From contig NZ_CP041217.1 of assembly GCF_006542275.1 (NCBI RefSeq), positions 186,001 to 250,000 of the forward strand: DNA of 64,000 nt, given 5' to 3'. This document shows positions 18,466 through 28,255 of the stretch, piece after piece (position 1 is the first letter of the stretch; the number at the start of each line of letters is the position of its first letter). The notes below the pieces were generated by a model. The model was given only the letters and a program-made list of their open reading frames with translations, was not told where the DNA came from and did not search any database. The stretch comes from Saccharibacillus brassicae (GTDB taxonomy: Bacteria; Bacillota; Bacilli; Paenibacillales; Paenibacillaceae). The position numbers and the translations under genes were made by a program.

Positions 18466-19077
18466 TCAAGCCCGGCGGTCGAAGTGCGTGCAGATCTGGG
18501 CGACCGCCCGTTCCGCCATCACGGTCTTGCCGTACTCCTGAAGCACGGCGGTCGTGACCGGCGACGAGCTGCCGAACTCGGCAAGCACGGCGATCAAAGG
18601 GTTATGCAGCGAATCGTCGAGCTCCTCCGCCGAAAAATGCAGGAACCACGCGTTCTTATAATGGTACAGCGATCCTGTTTCGGTTACCCGATCGCGCAGC
18701 ACGTGGGCCGCTTCGATCAGGGGCTCGATATCGTGGAAGGAGTAAACGATCGTATCGCTTGCCTCCATAGTCACTTCCATTTCGTAAACTTCATCCGGCA
18801 TTTCCTCGTCTCCCGTGTCCGAATGAAGCGGATCATACTTGCCTTTCGTCACGACGACGACCATGCCCTGCGCGGGAAGCGCAAACACTTCAACGGCCAG
18901 AGGGCCGGTCGCGTCGAAGCCGAGCTCGGTGTAGGCCTGATCCATCATTTCGGTGAACAGTTCGTGGACTCGCGGAATCTCCTGCCACATATCTTCCCGC
19001 TGAATGCCGCGTTCGTTGAGATCGTCGGACGTAAGGAAGATACGAATTTTATCCTGGCCTAATCGTTCAATTTTCAC
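18466..19077 (-). CDS. mecA: Adaptor protein MecA
   Basis: 203 residues from a GTG with an AAAGGAGGG site. Adaptor that delivers substrates to ClpC-ClpP. The N-terminal substrate-binding domain KIERLGQDKIRIFLTSDDLNERGI and the MDQAYTELGF...GPLAVEVFALPAQGMVVVVTKG stretch match the family. An acidic linker (about 85-100) leads to the C-terminal ClpC-binding domain with SFHDIEPLIEAAHVL and SLYHYKNAWFLHF. Slightly shorter than B. subtilis MecA (218). Confidence 0.9.
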   Translation of the reverse strand: MKIERLGQDKIRIFLTSDDLNERGIQREDMWQEIPRVHELFTEMMDQAYTELGFDATGPLAVEVFALPAQGMVVVVTKGKYDPLHSDTGDEEMPDEVYEMEVTMEASDTIVYSFHDIEPLIEAAHVLRDRVTETGSLYHYKNAWFLHFSAEELDDSLHNPLIAVLAEFGSSSPVTTAVLQEYGKTVMAERAVAQICTHFDRRA

Positions 19078-19533
19078 GACAGGACCCTCCTTTAGGAGTC
19101 GATTTTTGGAAAGGGTCTTCCTTGCGCATCGACCGCGTCGAACGTTCGGCATACCGGCTTCATTGCTGGCCTGCTGCCACGAAGGGAATAGCCTCTCGAA
19201 CGACAAATCGCACCCGGTCGACGCACGGAGCGGTTTATTTGATATTTATATATAACCACATATTTATGTTATCACTTCTTTTCGCCAAATGCACGTCCGG
19301 ATATCAAAATTCATGAAACGTTTCAGGTTGGTATGAAAAGGTTACAATCCCGTTATGTGCCGCAACTGCGCAGTCGATTATGCTAAGCTTTAAAAGTTAC
19401 ATAAGCTGTACCGAATAGCTATGAAACGCATGTGCCTGGCGGATGCCGGCGTTCGCGCGAACACCGGGCGACAGCCGGCAGGCCAGGCGCAGAGGCACCA
19501 AAGAACATGCAAAGAAAGCGAGATGGATAACAG
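19078..19533 (+). other. Divergent intergenic region between mecA and the deacetylase gene
   Basis: 456 bp without a convincing gene. It must hold the mecA promoter on the minus strand and the deacetylase promoter on the plus strand; TACAAT near 19343-19348 could be the latter's -10 element. The central part (19230-19330) is clearly more AT-rich than its surroundings. No riboswitch or RNA gene was recognised. Confidence 0.4.
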
Positions 19534-20550
19534 ATGTGGAAAAAAACGGCCCTGTTCTGGCTGGCTGCGGGCCTCGTGCTCGGAGCCTGCGGGAACGCCG
19601 CCGAAGAGGCTGAACCGAACGGTTCCGCCCAGACGACGGAAACACAGACGACGGATGCCGGAAAGCCTGCGGAAAGCGCGCAGACGGCTCCGGCGCAGCA
19701 AACCCCGGATACGGCCGAAGGTACGCAGACCCCGGACACCGCGGCTCCCGAAGAGACCGCTCCGGCAGCGGGCACCGAAACAGACGCACCGGCAGGCGGC
19801 GACGCCGCGGCTCCGGGCACGGCAGGCGGCGACGCCGCGGCTCCGGGCACGGCAGCCGGCGAACAAACGGACACGCCGGACGCGGATAACGCGGCAGCTG
19901 CCGAAGAAGTCGCGCTCGAGTACCATATGAACGCGAACTACGACATCGTTCCGAACGAAGGCAGCGGCGCTCCGAAGAAGATCGTGCTGCTGACGTTCGA
20001 CGACGGTCCGAAAGAAGCCAAAATGATCAACAGCATGTTCGACACGCTCGACAAGCATAATGCCAAAGCGATCTTTTTCGTGAACGGCTACCGGGTCAAA
20101 GCGAATCCGGACCTGCTGAAGCTCATTGACGAACGCGGCGGCATCGTCGGCAACCACAGCTACGATCACATCATCCTGCGCAAGGAAAGCGATGCCGAAA
20201 TCAAAAAGCAGCTGGAAGACACGCAGGCGATCGTCAAAGAAACGATCGGCAAGTCGCCGACGTTTTTCCGCCCGCCGAACGGCGCAGGCAACGATTACAC
20301 CGAAAAAGTAGCCAAAGACAACGGCATGCTGTCCATGACTTGGTCCGTCGGATCGCTTGACTGGGTCAACCAGGACGATTCGCAGGCCGTTATCGACAAC
20401 GTGTTCGACCAGCTCCACTCCGGCAGCAACATTCTGATGCACGAACTGCCGTGGACCGTCGAAGCGCTCGACGAGCTGCTCACGAAGCTTGAAGCCAAAG
20501 GCTACAGCTTCGTCGATCCGCGCAGCATCGATACGACGAAACAGCCTTGA
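19534..20550 (+). CDS. Polysaccharide deacetylase lipoprotein
   Basis: 338 residues. Signal peptide with lipobox LVLGAC (Cys about 19), a long Ala/Thr/Pro/Gly/Glu-rich linker (20-125), then a NodB-type deacetylase domain (about 145-335). The domain shows LLTFDDGPKEAKM (catalytic base and metal Asp), NHSYDH (metal histidines), FFRPPNGAG and ILMHELPWTVEALDELL. Likely removes N-acetyl groups from peptidoglycan or another glycan at the outer membrane face. The linker contains an exact tandem 10-residue repeat. Monocistronic, ended by a strong terminator. Confidence 0.92.
   Translation: MWKKTALFWLAAGLVLGACGNAAEEAEPNGSAQTTETQTTDAGKPAESAQTAPAQQTPDTAEGTQTPDTAAPEETAPAAGTETDAPAGGDAAAPGTAGGDAAAPGTAAGEQTDTPDADNAAAAEEVALEYHMNANYDIVPNEGSGAPKKIVLLTFDDGPKEAKMINSMFDTLDKHNAKAIFFVNGYRVKANPDLLKLIDERGGIVGNHSYDHIILRKESDAEIKKQLEDTQAIVKETIGKSPTFFRPPNGAGNDYTEKVAKDNGMLSMTWSVGSLDWVNQDDSQAVIDNVFDQLHSGSNILMHELPWTVEALDELLTKLEAKGYSFVDPRSIDTTKQP
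19791..19850 (+). repeat. Exact tandem 2 x 30-bp repeat in the linker
   Basis: Two identical 30-bp units (19791-19820 and 19821-19850), each encoding AGGDAAAPGT in the low-complexity linker of the lipoprotein. The unit is a multiple of three, so gain or loss would change linker length without breaking the frame. Confidence 0.95.
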
Positions 20551-20637
20551 TCGACTGGCGGCGGCGCATGACGGACTTCCCCTGTCGGAAGGCTGTCCGC
20601 AGCCGGCATTCGCAGGGTTCCTAAGACGGAACGGTTC

Positions 20638-20672
20638 AAAAAAGGCCATCCCCCGGGGGATGGCCTTTTTGG
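20638..20672. terminator. Bidirectional terminator
   Basis: AAAAAGGCCATCCCCC / GGGGGATGGCCTTTTT is an almost perfect palindrome with an A-run on one side and a T-run on the other. It serves the deacetylase gene (plus) and the phosphoesterase gene (minus). Confidence 0.93.
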
Positions 20673-20717
20673 TGTGCGCGGCATGGACGCTCGCGGCTGC
20701 GATCTTCGCCGAGGACG

Positions 20718-21554
20718 TCAGCCTTGCAGCGGCGGCGCGCTGCGCAGCGTCAGCAGATGCGTCTCCGCCGGCGAACCGAGCCGCAGCGGAAAATGGCTGG
20801 TGCCGATGCCGCGGCTGATCCGCAGCCCGGTCGTGCCGCCGTCTTCGGATTCGATAAAATGCGTGCCGTCGAGATACGTTTTGTAGAACGGCTTGGACGC
20901 GGCCGGTCCCACGAGCGGCAGGCTGATCTGCCCGCCGTGCGTATGTCCGGCAAATGCGTAGTTGGCCGACGTGCGCCGCAGCGCCACGACCCATTTGGGA
21001 TCGTGCATCAGCACGAGCACGCAGTCTTCGCGGCGGATACGCGGATCGCCCCGCCACAGGCCCGCGGGTCCCAGATCGTCGATCCCCGCGAGCCAGATCG
21101 TACTGCCGCCCCGGTGCAGCGGCACGTTCTTGCTGCCGAGCGGCTTGACGCCGGACGCTTCCAGCAGCGTATCCAGCTTCTCCATATTCGGCATGTAGGC
21201 TTCGTAGTCGTGATTGCCGTAGACGGCATAAGACGGTCCGATCTTGCGCAGCATGCGCATATTGGCGAGCGTGCGCTCTTCCGGCACGCCCCGGTCGGTC
21301 AGGTCGCCGCCGATCCACACGATGTCCGCTTTGCCTTCCAGAGCGGCCACTTCCGCTTCGGGCAGCAGCCGGCGGTGGATATCGGAGATGAAATAGACCC
21401 GGTATCCGTCGAATGCGGCCGGCAGTCCCGGGATATGCACGTCTTCGTGCAGCACCCGAAACGCCATCGCTTCCTTGACCATATGCACGCCCAGACCGGC
21501 CGCGGCACCTGCCGCGGCGGCGAGCGCTTGTTTCCAACCCCATTTTATTGCCAT
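20718..21554 (-). CDS. Calcineurin-like metallophosphoesterase, membrane-anchored
   Basis: 278 residues from the ATG that overlaps the upstream gene by 10 bp. A short hydrophobic N-terminal stretch rich in Ala and Gly suggests an anchor. The dimetal phosphoesterase motifs are in order: DIHRR (SDIH, lacking the usual GxH form), GGDLTD, GNHDYEAY, LMHDPKW and GHTHGGQ. This is the YkuE/YaeI-like group, some of which hydrolyse lipid pyrophosphates; the substrate here is unknown. Confidence 0.88.
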   Translation of the reverse strand: MAIKWGWKQALAAAAGAAAGLGVHMVKEAMAFRVLHEDVHIPGLPAAFDGYRVYFISDIHRRLLPEAEVAALEGKADIVWIGGDLTDRGVPEERTLANMRMLRKIGPSYAVYGNHDYEAYMPNMEKLDTLLEASGVKPLGSKNVPLHRGGSTIWLAGIDDLGPAGLWRGDPRIRREDCVLVLMHDPKWVVALRRTSANYAFAGHTHGGQISLPLVGPAASKPFYKTYLDGTHFIESEDGGTTGLRISRGIGTSHFPLRLGSPAETHLLTLRSAPPLQG

Positions 21555-21994
21555 GGCAATTTCACTCCTGTCATCTGGGTGCCCCACCATAGCAGCGTCC
21601 CGAGCAGTATCAAGAACAGCAATAACAGCGTTTCGTAGAACCATTTGGTCAGCCTGATCCGGCTTGACGGATACATCACGCTGCGCGGAGGAAGTTCCGC
21701 GTCGGGATCTTCTTCCGCTTCTTGAAGCGGCGCGGCAGGCGCCGGTGCGGCGGCCCCCGCGTTCTTGATCCGCTCCGCTCTCGTCGGCGCGGCCTGGGCG
21801 GCAGGTTCGACCGACGGCGGCGGCTCGATCGATTCCGCAAGCGCCGCCCGATCGTCCAGGTCGGACAGCCGCATGACGGTCGTATCGGTCAGCTTCATAT
21901 GATTGCTTTGCCATTCCTGCTTGAACGTCGGGCGCTTACGGCGCTTCTTCCTCGTACTCGGATGCCGATCCATGCGGCTTAAACGTTCGCTCAT
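21545..21994 (-). CDS. Hypothetical protein with C-terminal membrane anchor
   Basis: 149 residues, not recognised. Basic N-terminus (RHPSTRKKRRKRPTF), a middle rich in Ala, Pro and Glu (about 65-100), and one transmembrane segment near the C-terminus (YETLLLLFLILLGTLLWWG). The start ATG overlaps the stop of the CPBP gene (ATGA) and its end overlaps the phosphoesterase start, so it is the middle gene of a tightly coupled three-gene operon. Confidence 0.75.
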   Translation of the reverse strand: MSERLSRMDRHPSTRKKRRKRPTFKQEWQSNHMKLTDTTVMRLSDLDDRAALAESIEPPPSVEPAAQAAPTRAERIKNAGAAAPAPAAPLQEAEEDPDAELPPRSVMYPSSRIRLTKWFYETLLLLFLILLGTLLWWGTQMTGVKLPWQ

Positions 21995-22581
21995 TGTTCC
22001 TTCTGTTCCCTCCGTTTGATCATGATGCCCGAGATAAAATCGATCAAGAAATGACAAACGATCGGCGCCCACAGCGTACCCGATTGCACGTAGATCCAAC
22101 CGAGCCCGTAGCTGCTGGCAAACACCCACGCCGTCGGCAGCCAATGCTTCAAGTACCGGATATGGATCAGCGCGAACAGGATACTGGTCCAGTAAGGACC
22201 CAGATGATACTGGATCGCTCCCCGGAACAACAGTTCTTCGCACACCGATACGACGGCCGCGATGACGAAAATATGCCACAGCGGACGTTTGCGAAACAGC
22301 ATCGCGTTGATCCCGCCGTCGTCCAGGTCTTCTTCGCGGCCCCAGCGCGTCATCAGCAGATCGACCGCGAACAAGGCGACCGCAAGGCCGGCTCCCCAAT
22401 ACAGGAAGCGCGGGTCGCCCGGCAGCGTCAGCAGGTCCAGCGGATTGCGTCCTTGAAGCAGAATCCAGACCGTACCGATCAGCAGCGTCAGTCCCTGCGT
22501 CAGATAGAGATTGATCAAAAGCAGCCGGTCCGTTAATTGTACGGCTTTGCGCCGAATTTTGTTTCCTTTTTTATTCGTCAT
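21991..22581 (-). CDS. CPBP-family intramembrane metalloprotease
   Basis: 196 residues from the ATG 10 codons inside the longest frame. Several hydrophobic segments with the CPBP (Abi) motifs: EELLFRGAIQYHL (double glutamate), ILFALIHIRYL (histidine) and IVCHFLIDFISG (second histidine). Members process prenylated or membrane proteins or confer bacteriocin immunity; the role here is unknown. First gene of the operon with 21545-21994 and the phosphoesterase. Confidence 0.87.
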   Translation of the reverse strand: MTNKKGNKIRRKAVQLTDRLLLINLYLTQGLTLLIGTVWILLQGRNPLDLLTLPGDPRFLYWGAGLAVALFAVDLLMTRWGREEDLDDGGINAMLFRKRPLWHIFVIAAVVSVCEELLFRGAIQYHLGPYWTSILFALIHIRYLKHWLPTAWVFASSYGLGWIYVQSGTLWAPIVCHFLIDFISGIMIKRREQKEQ

Positions 22582-22892
22582 GGGTTTGGTTCCTTCGGGG
22601 ACATGGACCAAAACCTGAGTTCCGCCCGCCCATATCCCGTTGTCACTGCTTTTCGAAAAGCGGAATGCTAATCAAATGATAACGAAAAGAGACTCTGTAA
22701 TCAAGTTTTCTGCTTTCTTTTCATCGGTTTTCGCGGTACGGGAAGCGTATGTGACCGTTTATAAGATTGTTCGGAAAAGACGTACGCATTTCCTGCCAAT
22801 TTATCGGATTGATCGGAAATAAGCCCGGTTTTTTCGCTATCGTGGCAAAATATGCGTTTGTCGCTTTATTAAACCCGAATTTATTTTATGCG

Positions 22893-22922
22893 TTGACACT
22901 CTGTGTAACCTTGTGTTAAAGT
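22893..22922 (+). promoter_or_regulatory. Sigma-A-type promoter for the serA T-box leader
   Basis: Consensus TTGACA at 22893-22898 and TAAAGT at 22917-22922 (18 bp spacer), about 35 bp upstream of the T-box. Confidence 0.6.
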
Positions 22923-22954
22923 ATGAAAAATTCAACTTGAGCGAAACGCTTTGA

Positions 22955-23216
22955 AGGAGAACGGTGGGAGTACGCATATCAGAGAGCCGGTGGAAGGTGC
23001 GAACCGGTTATGCGTTCCCGTCCCGAGCGCTCCCGAGCGTCTGTCCGACCCCGCATGCCGCGGAGTAGGCGCAGCCGGTGTCACGCCGTTACCGTGAAGG
23101 GTCGGTTTCTCCGACCCGCTAAGGCCGAAGCCCGCAAGGGCCCGGCGAATTAGGGTGGCACCGCGAGACTCTCGTCCCTTTACCGCGCCAGCGGTATGAG
23201 GACGGGAGTCTTTTTT
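22955..23216 (+). promoter_or_regulatory. T-box leader (probably serine-specific) with terminator
   Basis: Stem I begins near 22957 with the AGAGAG purine-rich bulge (22980-22985) and the apical GGTG...GCGAACC loops. The conserved T-box AGGGTGGCACCGCGA is at 23152-23166, and the competing terminator GACTCTCGTCC / GGACGGGAGTC-TTTTTT spans 23167-23216. Uncharged tRNA binding would favour read-through into serA. Serine is inferred from the downstream gene; TCC triplets in the 3' side of stem I (around 23010-23035) are candidate specifiers. Confidence 0.9.
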
Positions 23217-23410
23217 GCGGGAACGTTTTGGACGCGCCGCCTATTCGATTCAGGATTTCCCTCTGCTCCATCAACGCGTCTTTCCGTCATTGCAGACAAG
23301 CAAGTTTCACCGATTCACCGGTTTTTCGGACGACCCGCAGCCGCGGCGCCGTTCTGGAACATATTTGACTTGCAGCGTACAGCGAACCGAATAAGGGAGG
23401 AAATAAGACG

Positions 23411-24997
23411 ATGTTTAAAGTATTGGTATCCGACCCGATCAGCGATCTGGGCATTCAACAGCTGGTGGAAGCGGCCGACGTACAGGTGGACAAAAAAACG
23501 GGTCTGTCCGAGGCCGAACTGATCGAGATTATCGGCGATTACGACGCACTGCTCGTGCGCAGCCAGACCAAGGTGACCGAGGGCATCATGAAGGCGGGTT
23601 CCCGCCTCAAAGTGGTCGGCCGGGCGGGCGTGGGCGTCGATAACATCGACCTGCCTGCCGCTACCGGACGCGGCATCATCGTCATCAACGCGCCGGACGG
23701 CAACACGATCACGACGTGCGAGCACGCTTTTGCCATGATGATGGCTCTGGCGCGGCATATTCCGCAGGCGTACGCCAAAACGATCAGCGGCCAATGGGAT
23801 CGCAAGTTCCTCGGCGTCGAACTGCGCAACAAAAAGCTCGGCGTGCTCGGCATGGGCCGGATCGGCAGCGAAGTGGCCAAGCGCGCCAAAGCGTTCGGCA
23901 TGGACATTCTCGGATACGATCCGTTCCTGACCGAAGAGCGCGCGGAGAAGCTTGGCGTGAAGCTGTCCAGCGTCGACGATATCGTCAAAAACGCCGACTT
24001 CATCACGGTGCATACGCCGCTGACGCCGGAAACGAAGCATATGATCTCCACCGCCCAGTTCGCCGTCATGAAAAAAGGCATGCGCATCATCAACTGTGCC
24101 CGCGGCGGAGTCGTGGACGAAGCCGCTCTCGTGGCAGCGCTTGACGAAGGCATCGTGGCGGGAGCCGCGTTCGACGTGTTCGAACACGAGCCGCCGGCGC
24201 CGGACCACCCGTTCCTGCACAATCCGAAAGTCATCGTGACGCCTCACCTGGGCGCGTCGACCGTCGAAGCGCAGGAAAACGTGGCGATCGACGTCTCCGA
24301 GCAGGTGCTGCACATTTTGCGCGACGAGCCGTTCAAGAACGCCGTGAACATGCCTCCGGTCGCAAGCAGCGTCATGAACAAACTTCAGCCCTACTTCTCT
24401 CTCGGCGAAAAGCTCGGCAGCTTCGCTTCGCAGCTGACGGCCGAACCGGTCAAATCGATCGTGATCGAATATGCCGGCGAGCTGTCGGAAGTCGATACGC
24501 AGCCGCTGACGCGTTATATCGTCAAAGGCGTGCTGTCGCGCCACCTGGGCAGCGAAGTCAATATCGTCAACTCGCTGCACCTGACCAAGATCCGCGACCT
24601 GAACGTGCAGGTGAGCAGCTCGTCCGCCACCAAAGGCTTCACGAACCTGATCACGGTCACGCTCGTCGAGCAGACCAACGCGGAACGTTCCGTCGCGGGC
24701 ACGCTGCTGTACGGCTACGGCGAACGGATCGTGCAGGTTAACGAATTCCCGATCGACTCGGCACCGGACAACCATCAGATCCTCATCTCGCACAATGACC
24801 AACCGGGCATCATCGGCAACGTCGGTACGCTGCTCGGCCGCAACGAAGTCAATATCGCGACGATGCAGGTCGGACGCAAAGTGGTCGGCGGCGAAGCGGT
24901 CATGCTGCTGAGCGTCGACAAAGAAGTGCCGAAGAACGTGCTGACCGAACTCGTCGGTCTGGAAGCGATCAACTCGGCTCAGGAGATCTCCCTCTAA
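23411..24997 (+). CDS. serA: D-3-phosphoglycerate dehydrogenase
   Basis: 528 residues. First step of serine synthesis: oxidises 3-phosphoglycerate to 3-phosphohydroxypyruvate. Long (type I) form: split catalytic domain, NAD domain with GVLGMGRIGSEVAKRAKAFGM (about 145-165), NCARGGVVDEAAL, the catalytic pair around EPPAPDHPFL...PHLGASTVEAQ, then an allosteric substrate-binding domain (about 320-450) and a C-terminal ACT domain (HNDQPGIIGNVGTLLGRNEVNIATM). Expression is under the T-box just upstream. Confidence 0.98.
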   Translation: MFKVLVSDPISDLGIQQLVEAADVQVDKKTGLSEAELIEIIGDYDALLVRSQTKVTEGIMKAGSRLKVVGRAGVGVDNIDLPAATGRGIIVINAPDGNTITTCEHAFAMMMALARHIPQAYAKTISGQWDRKFLGVELRNKKLGVLGMGRIGSEVAKRAKAFGMDILGYDPFLTEERAEKLGVKLSSVDDIVKNADFITVHTPLTPETKHMISTAQFAVMKKGMRIINCARGGVVDEAALVAALDEGIVAGAAFDVFEHEPPAPDHPFLHNPKVIVTPHLGASTVEAQENVAIDVSEQVLHILRDEPFKNAVNMPPVASSVMNKLQPYFSLGEKLGSFASQLTAEPVKSIVIEYAGELSEVDTQPLTRYIVKGVLSRHLGSEVNIVNSLHLTKIRDLNVQVSSSSATKGFTNLITVTLVEQTNAERSVAGTLLYGYGERIVQVNEFPIDSAPDNHQILISHNDQPGIIGNVGTLLGRNEVNIATMQVGRKVVGGEAVMLLSVDKEVPKNVLTELVGLEAINSAQEISL

Positions 24998-25099
24998 TCT
25001 TCCGCGTCCGACGCCTCCTGCCCTCCTCTCCCGAACGGGATGCGGGCTTGGAGCGTCGGACGAAATATTCCTTCAACGAAAACTTACTTATCCGATTAC

Positions 25100-25138
25100 A
25101 AAAAGCAGCCCCTGCCGAATCCGGCGGGGGCTGCTTTT
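25100..25138. terminator. Bidirectional terminator between serA and glpK
   Basis: AAAAGCAGCCCCTGCCG / CGGCGGGGGCTGCTTTT: strong stem with A- and T-runs on either side, shared by the two convergent genes. Confidence 0.92.
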
Positions 25139-25183
25139 CGGTCTTTCGGTCTGAAACGTTCTGGCTTGCGCCTGGACGAACGC

Positions 25184-26686
25184 TCAGTCTTCCTCTTCTT
25201 CCCAACCGCGCGTGCGCTCGATCGCGTTTTGCCAGCGTCTGTAGATGCTTTCCCGCTTTTTCGCGTCCATCTTCGGGCGAAAATGGGCACCGGGCGGGTT
25301 GAACGAACGGAACTGGCTGCGGTCCCAGATGCCGCACTGCAAGCCGGCCAGCATGGCGGCGCCGAGCGCCGTCGTCTCCGACTGCTCGGTGCGGACGACT
25401 TCCAGTCCCAGCACGTCCGCCTGGTACTGCATCAGGATATTGTTGCGGACCGCCCCACCGTCGACGCGCAGTTCGCGCAGCGGAATGCCCGAATCTTTTT
25501 CCATCGCCTGGGTCACGTCCCGCGTCTGAAGCGCAAGCGACTCCAGCGTCGCCCGGGCGATATGCCCCGGACGCGTCCCCCGCGTCAACCCGAAGATCGC
25601 GCCCCTCGCGTACATGTCCCAGTACGGGGCGCCCAGCCCGGTAAACGCCGGCACGATGACGACGCCGCCCGAGTCCGGCACGCCGGCCGCCAGCGCTTCG
25701 GACTCCGCCGGATCTTCGATCAGGTTCAGCCCGTCGCGCAGCCATTCCACGGCCGCTCCGGCCACGAACACGCTGCCTTCGAGCGCGTAATGCAGTTCGT
25801 CTCTCCAGCCCCATGCGATGGTCGATAACAGGCCGTGCGTCGATTCCACCCGCTCGCTGCCCGTGTTGAGCAGAATGAAGCAGCCGGTTCCGTACGTGTT
25901 TTTGGCATGTCCGGCTTCCACGCACGCATGCCCGAACAAGGCGGCCTGCTGATCGCCGAGCACGGAAGCGATCGGAATCTCGGCGCCCCCGAACCATTGA
26001 GGCAGCGTTACGCCGAAGTCCGCCCCGGACATCAGCACCTGCGGCAGCATTGAAACGGGAATGTTCAGTTCCTGCAGCAGACGCTGATCCCAATCCAGGC
26101 GGCCGATATCGAACAGCATCGTGCGCGACGCATTCGTTACGTCCGTCACATGCGATTTTCCGCCGGTCAATTTCCAGATCAGCCACGTATCGACCGTGCC
26201 GGCCAGCAGTTCCCCCGCTTCCGCCCGCTGCCTCGCTCCCGGAATATGGTCGAGCATCCAGGCGATCTTGGTCGCCGAGAAGTACGCATCGACCACAAGT
26301 CCGGTCGTCTGCCGGATATAGTCTTCCAGACCGCGCTTTTTGAGTTCTTCGCACAGGGGCGCCGTCCGGCGATCCTGCCAGACGATAGCCGGGCCGATCG
26401 GACGGCCGCTTGCGCGTTCCCAGACGAGCGTCGTCTCGCGCTGATTCGTGATCCCGATCGCCGCAATATGCTTCGCTTCGACGCCCGACACGGCAATCGC
26501 TTCGCGCGCCGCTTCCAGCTGGCTGTCCCAAATCGCTTCCGGATCGTGTTCGACCTGTCCCGGTACCGGGAAATGCTGCTCGAACGTCCGCTGCCCGGAA
26601 GCGATCGGACGCGCTTCCCCGTCGAACAAAATCGCCCGGGAACTCGTCGTCCCCTGATCCAACGCCAAAATATAGGTACCGCTCAT
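25184..26686 (-). CDS. glpK: Glycerol kinase
   Basis: 500 residues from the ATG behind AAAGGAGGAG. ATP-dependent phosphorylation of glycerol. FGGY-family kinase: [45 protein letters not shown], the C-terminal [12 protein letters not shown] and [32 protein letters not shown] includes a histidine in the region phosphorylated by the PTS in Firmicutes. Unusually it stands alone here, without glpF, glpD or glpP. Confidence 0.97.
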   Translation of the reverse strand: MSGTYILALDQGTTSSRAILFDGEARPIASGQRTFEQHFPVPGQVEHDPEAIWDSQLEAAREAIAVSGVEAKHIAAIGITNQRETTLVWERASGRPIGPAIVWQDRRTAPLCEELKKRGLEDYIRQTTGLVVDAYFSATKIAWMLDHIPGARQRAEAGELLAGTVDTWLIWKLTGGKSHVTDVTNASRTMLFDIGRLDWDQRLLQELNIPVSMLPQVLMSGADFGVTLPQWFGGAEIPIASVLGDQQAALFGHACVEAGHAKNTYGTGCFILLNTGSERVESTHGLLSTIAWGWRDELHYALEGSVFVAGAAVEWLRDGLNLIEDPAESEALAAGVPDSGGVVIVPAFTGLGAPYWDMYARGAIFGLTRGTRPGHIARATLESLALQTRDVTQAMEKDSGIPLRELRVDGGAVRNNILMQYQADVLGLEVVRTEQSETTALGAAMLAGLQCGIWDRSQFRSFNPPGAHFRPKMDAKKRESIYRRWQNAIERTRGWEEEED

Positions 26687-26796
26687 CGTGGCTCCTCCTT
26701 TCAATCGCTTTCCCTTTTTTAATTGAAGAATAACGTGCCGGAGACTCCGGACACGTTAGGATTCATACCTTTTTGCGCCTCTTGTCGGGAACGCAA

Positions 26797-28254
26797 TCAA
26801 CCACTTTTGCCGTTTTTCGGCAGGATGACGCGAAATTTGGTGCCTTCGCCGAGAACGCTTTCGACCTGAATGCTTCCTCCGTGCGCGTCCACGATGTTTT
26901 TGACGATCGCAAGACCAAGCCCCGTCCCGCCGGAAGAAGCTCTCGTCCGCGCTTTGTCGGCTTTGTAGAAGCGGTCGAAAATGTACGGCACGTCTTCGGC
27001 CGGAATGCCGTGTCCTTCGTCCGCCACGTAGATCGTCATCGCTTCCCGGTCGGCGACCGTCGGCTTGACCGCGATCAGCACGCCGCGCCCGGACGGCGTA
27101 TGCCGGAACGCGTTATCGAGCAGATTGGTCACGACCTGCTCCAACCGGTCTTCGTCGGCCTGTTCGAGCACCAGCTCGCCTTCGGCCCGTTCCAGCCGGA
27201 AATCCAGATCGCCTTCTTTGGCGCGCACGGCAAACTTCCGGTATACCCGTTCGACGAGTTCGCCGATCTCGACGCGGGTTCGCGTCATATCGGTATGCCC
27301 GGCTTCCATCCGCGCCAGATCCAGCAGGTCTTTGACCAACCGTCCCATTCGCAGCGATTCGTCATGGATGACGTGCAGCAGTTCGCTCTGCTCTTCCGGC
27401 GAGTCGGCGAAGCCGTCGAGCAGCGCTTCGCTGTATCCCTGCATCATGGACAGCGGCGTACGAATTTCGTGCGACACGTTCGCGACGAAATCTTTGCGCA
27501 TTTTCTCCATGTTCACCGCCTGGGTCACGTCGCGCAGGACGGCCACGACGCCGCGTACTTCGTTGTCCAGAAACAGCGGCGCCATGTTGACGGCCCAGAC
27601 GCTCTGGCGAACGAGCACGTTGGCGCTGCGGTCTTCAAGCGTCGTGCGCACCTGCTCGAACAGCGGATACAGCGGTTCGGGAATCGTGGAGCGCGCGGCC
27701 GCGGACGATTCCGTTTGGTCGTCGCGCCAACTGATCGCTTTCCAGTCTTCCAGCAGACGGTCGCCGGCCGGATTGGTCAACTGCACCGTGCCTTCGCGGT
27801 CGAACGTCATCACGACGTCGCTCATGCTGCGCAGCACGCCGGCCAACTGTTCTTTTTCGATATTCAGGTCGCGAATATTCTCCTCCAGCCGGGCCGCCAT
27901 CAGGTTGAACGTGCTGGCCAGCTCCCCGATCTCGTCGTGGGCATCCAGATGGACGCGCGTGCCGTAATCGCCCTGACGGATCGAATCCGCCGCGTCGATC
28001 AGCTGGCGCATCGGCTGCGTGATCTTTTTGAGCAGAAACAACGCAAAGACGGTCGTCATGGAAAAGCCGATCACGCCCACGTAGATGAGCATCCGCTTGA
28101 CGGCCGCCGAGTTGGCGAAGGCGATATCGACGTAAGGCAGCAGGAAAAAGCCCAGAGTCAGCAGCACGCACGCGACGAGCGCAATGATCGTCAGCCACAG
28201 CTTGCCGACCAGCGTCTGCCACAGTTTGCCGACTCTTTCTCTCCACCCGATCAT
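26797..28254 (-). CDS. resE: Sensor histidine kinase, ResE-like
   Basis: 485 residues. Two membrane segments (about 18-45 and 55-75), HAMP (about 75-128), PAS-like domain (about 130-245), then HisKA with phospho-acceptor FVANVSHEIRTPLSMMQGYSEAL and HATPase_c with N box NLLDNAFRHTP, DEGHGIP and GTGLGLAIVKNIV. Follows the response regulator with a 1-nt gap. Called ResE from order resD-resE and architecture; the extracellular part is short. resABC (cytochrome c biogenesis) that usually precede resD are not here. Confidence 0.87.
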   Translation of the reverse strand: MIGWRERVGKLWQTLVGKLWLTIIALVACVLLTLGFFLLPYVDIAFANSAAVKRMLIYVGVIGFSMTTVFALFLLKKITQPMRQLIDAADSIRQGDYGTRVHLDAHDEIGELASTFNLMAARLEENIRDLNIEKEQLAGVLRSMSDVVMTFDREGTVQLTNPAGDRLLEDWKAISWRDDQTESSAAARSTIPEPLYPLFEQVRTTLEDRSANVLVRQSVWAVNMAPLFLDNEVRGVVAVLRDVTQAVNMEKMRKDFVANVSHEIRTPLSMMQGYSEALLDGFADSPEEQSELLHVIHDESLRMGRLVKDLLDLARMEAGHTDMTRTRVEIGELVERVYRKFAVRAKEGDLDFRLERAEGELVLEQADEDRLEQVVTNLLDNAFRHTPSGRGVLIAVKPTVADREAMTIYVADEGHGIPAEDVPYIFDRFYKADKARTRASSGGTGLGLAIVKNIVDAHGGSIQVESVLGEGTKFRVILPKNGKSG

Positions 28255-28255
28255 C

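Noticed and set aside
26725-26760. Inverted repeat AACGTGTCCGGAG / TCCGGCACGTT after resE as a terminator
   Set aside because: Good stem but no T-run follows on the minus strand, so it was not listed as a terminator.
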